DNA of 6,680 nucleotides, taken from an uncultured Collinsella sp. GTDB lineage: Bacteria > Actinomycetota > Coriobacteriia > Coriobacteriales > Coriobacteriaceae. The position numbers and the translations under genes were made by a program. Below are positions 6,542 through 6,680 of the stretch, piece by piece (position 1 is the first letter of the stretch; every line of letters begins with the position of its first letter). The stretch lies in NCBI GenBank assembly GCA_900555355.1, contig USKV01000083.1:1-6680 (forward strand), given 5' to 3'. The notes under the pieces are model-generated. The model was not told the DNA's origin. It searched no databases and saw only the letters and a program-made list of their open reading frames with translations.

Positions 6542-6680
6542 TTACTCGTCACCGAGAACTTCGTGCACCTCAGAAGCGACTTCGCCGACACGAGGACCGT
6601 AAATGACCTGGATTGCCTTGTCGCTCAGGCGGATAACGCCCATAGCTTCAAGATTCTTGGTGAACAACTCGTCGTCTGCA
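6542..6680 (-). CDS. PTS glucose-family EIIB domain, C-terminal end (5' part beyond the window)
   Basis: The last 45 residues of a protein entering from the right edge read GVIRLSDKAIQVIYGPRVGEVASEV near the end and finish VLGDE-TAA. The pattern GVxRxxxxxxQVIxGPxVxxVxxE, followed closely by the C-terminus, is the end of the phosphotransferase EIIB domain of the glucose superfamily, often fused to EIIC. The phosphorylated cysteine would lie upstream, outside the window, as would any EIIC membrane part. The gene points toward the RpiR-family gene, with 62 nt between the two stop codons. With the GH4 gene it suggests import of a glucoside as its 6-phosphate. Family call is good for such a short piece; the sugar cannot be named. 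Confidence 0.8.
   Translation of the reverse strand, partial: ADDELFTKNLEAMGVIRLSDKAIQVIYGPRVGEVASEVHEVLGDE

Overview
The window looks like chromosomal DNA of a GC-rich, saccharolytic Gram-positive anaerobe. A gut coriobacterium of the Collinsella type is my best guess, inferred from gene content and base composition and not tested. It carries six protein genes or gene fragments on the minus strand and one complete gene, a regulator, on the plus strand. I see no rRNA, tRNA, CRISPR array, insertion sequence or origin.

Left part (1-3104, GC about 60% where I counted): reading right to left, a SotB-type sugar efflux MFS transporter (3061-1865) is transcribed from an extended -10 promoter. A perfect 22-bp inverted repeat (1783-1849) separates it from a cytoplasmic GH13 alpha-amylase-family hydrolase (1711-335). 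Three bases after the amylase stop, a GTG opens a family 6 uracil-DNA glycosylase-type gene (deoxyinosine/hypoxanthine-DNA glycosylase) that runs off the left edge.

Middle (3237-4064): an unrecognised, very hydrophobic protein of about 275 residues with roughly six membrane segments, with lower GC than the left genes.

Right part (4155-6680): a phosphotransferase-type glycoside module. It has a GH4 NAD-dependent 6-phospho-glycosidase (minus), a divergent MurR/RpiR-family regulator (plus), and the C-terminal end of a glucose-family PTS EIIB domain (minus, off the right edge). The expected logic is that the PTS imports and phosphorylates a glycoside, GH4 cleaves it, and the RpiR protein senses a sugar phosphate and controls the locus. 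The 175-bp intergenic region between GH4 and the regulator holds a 15-bp palindrome and several inverted and direct repeats.

The most notable finding is that the GH4 gene is broken. A 23-nt insertion (4377-4399) is an exact reverse complement of sequence 50-75 nt away in the same gene and starts at an existing imperfect palindrome. Removing exactly these 23 nt restores an uninterrupted reading frame of about 457 residues. This is the signature of a fold-back template-switch mutation, or of a chimeric assembly artefact that would mimic it. I did not find a convincing wholly new multi-gene system.
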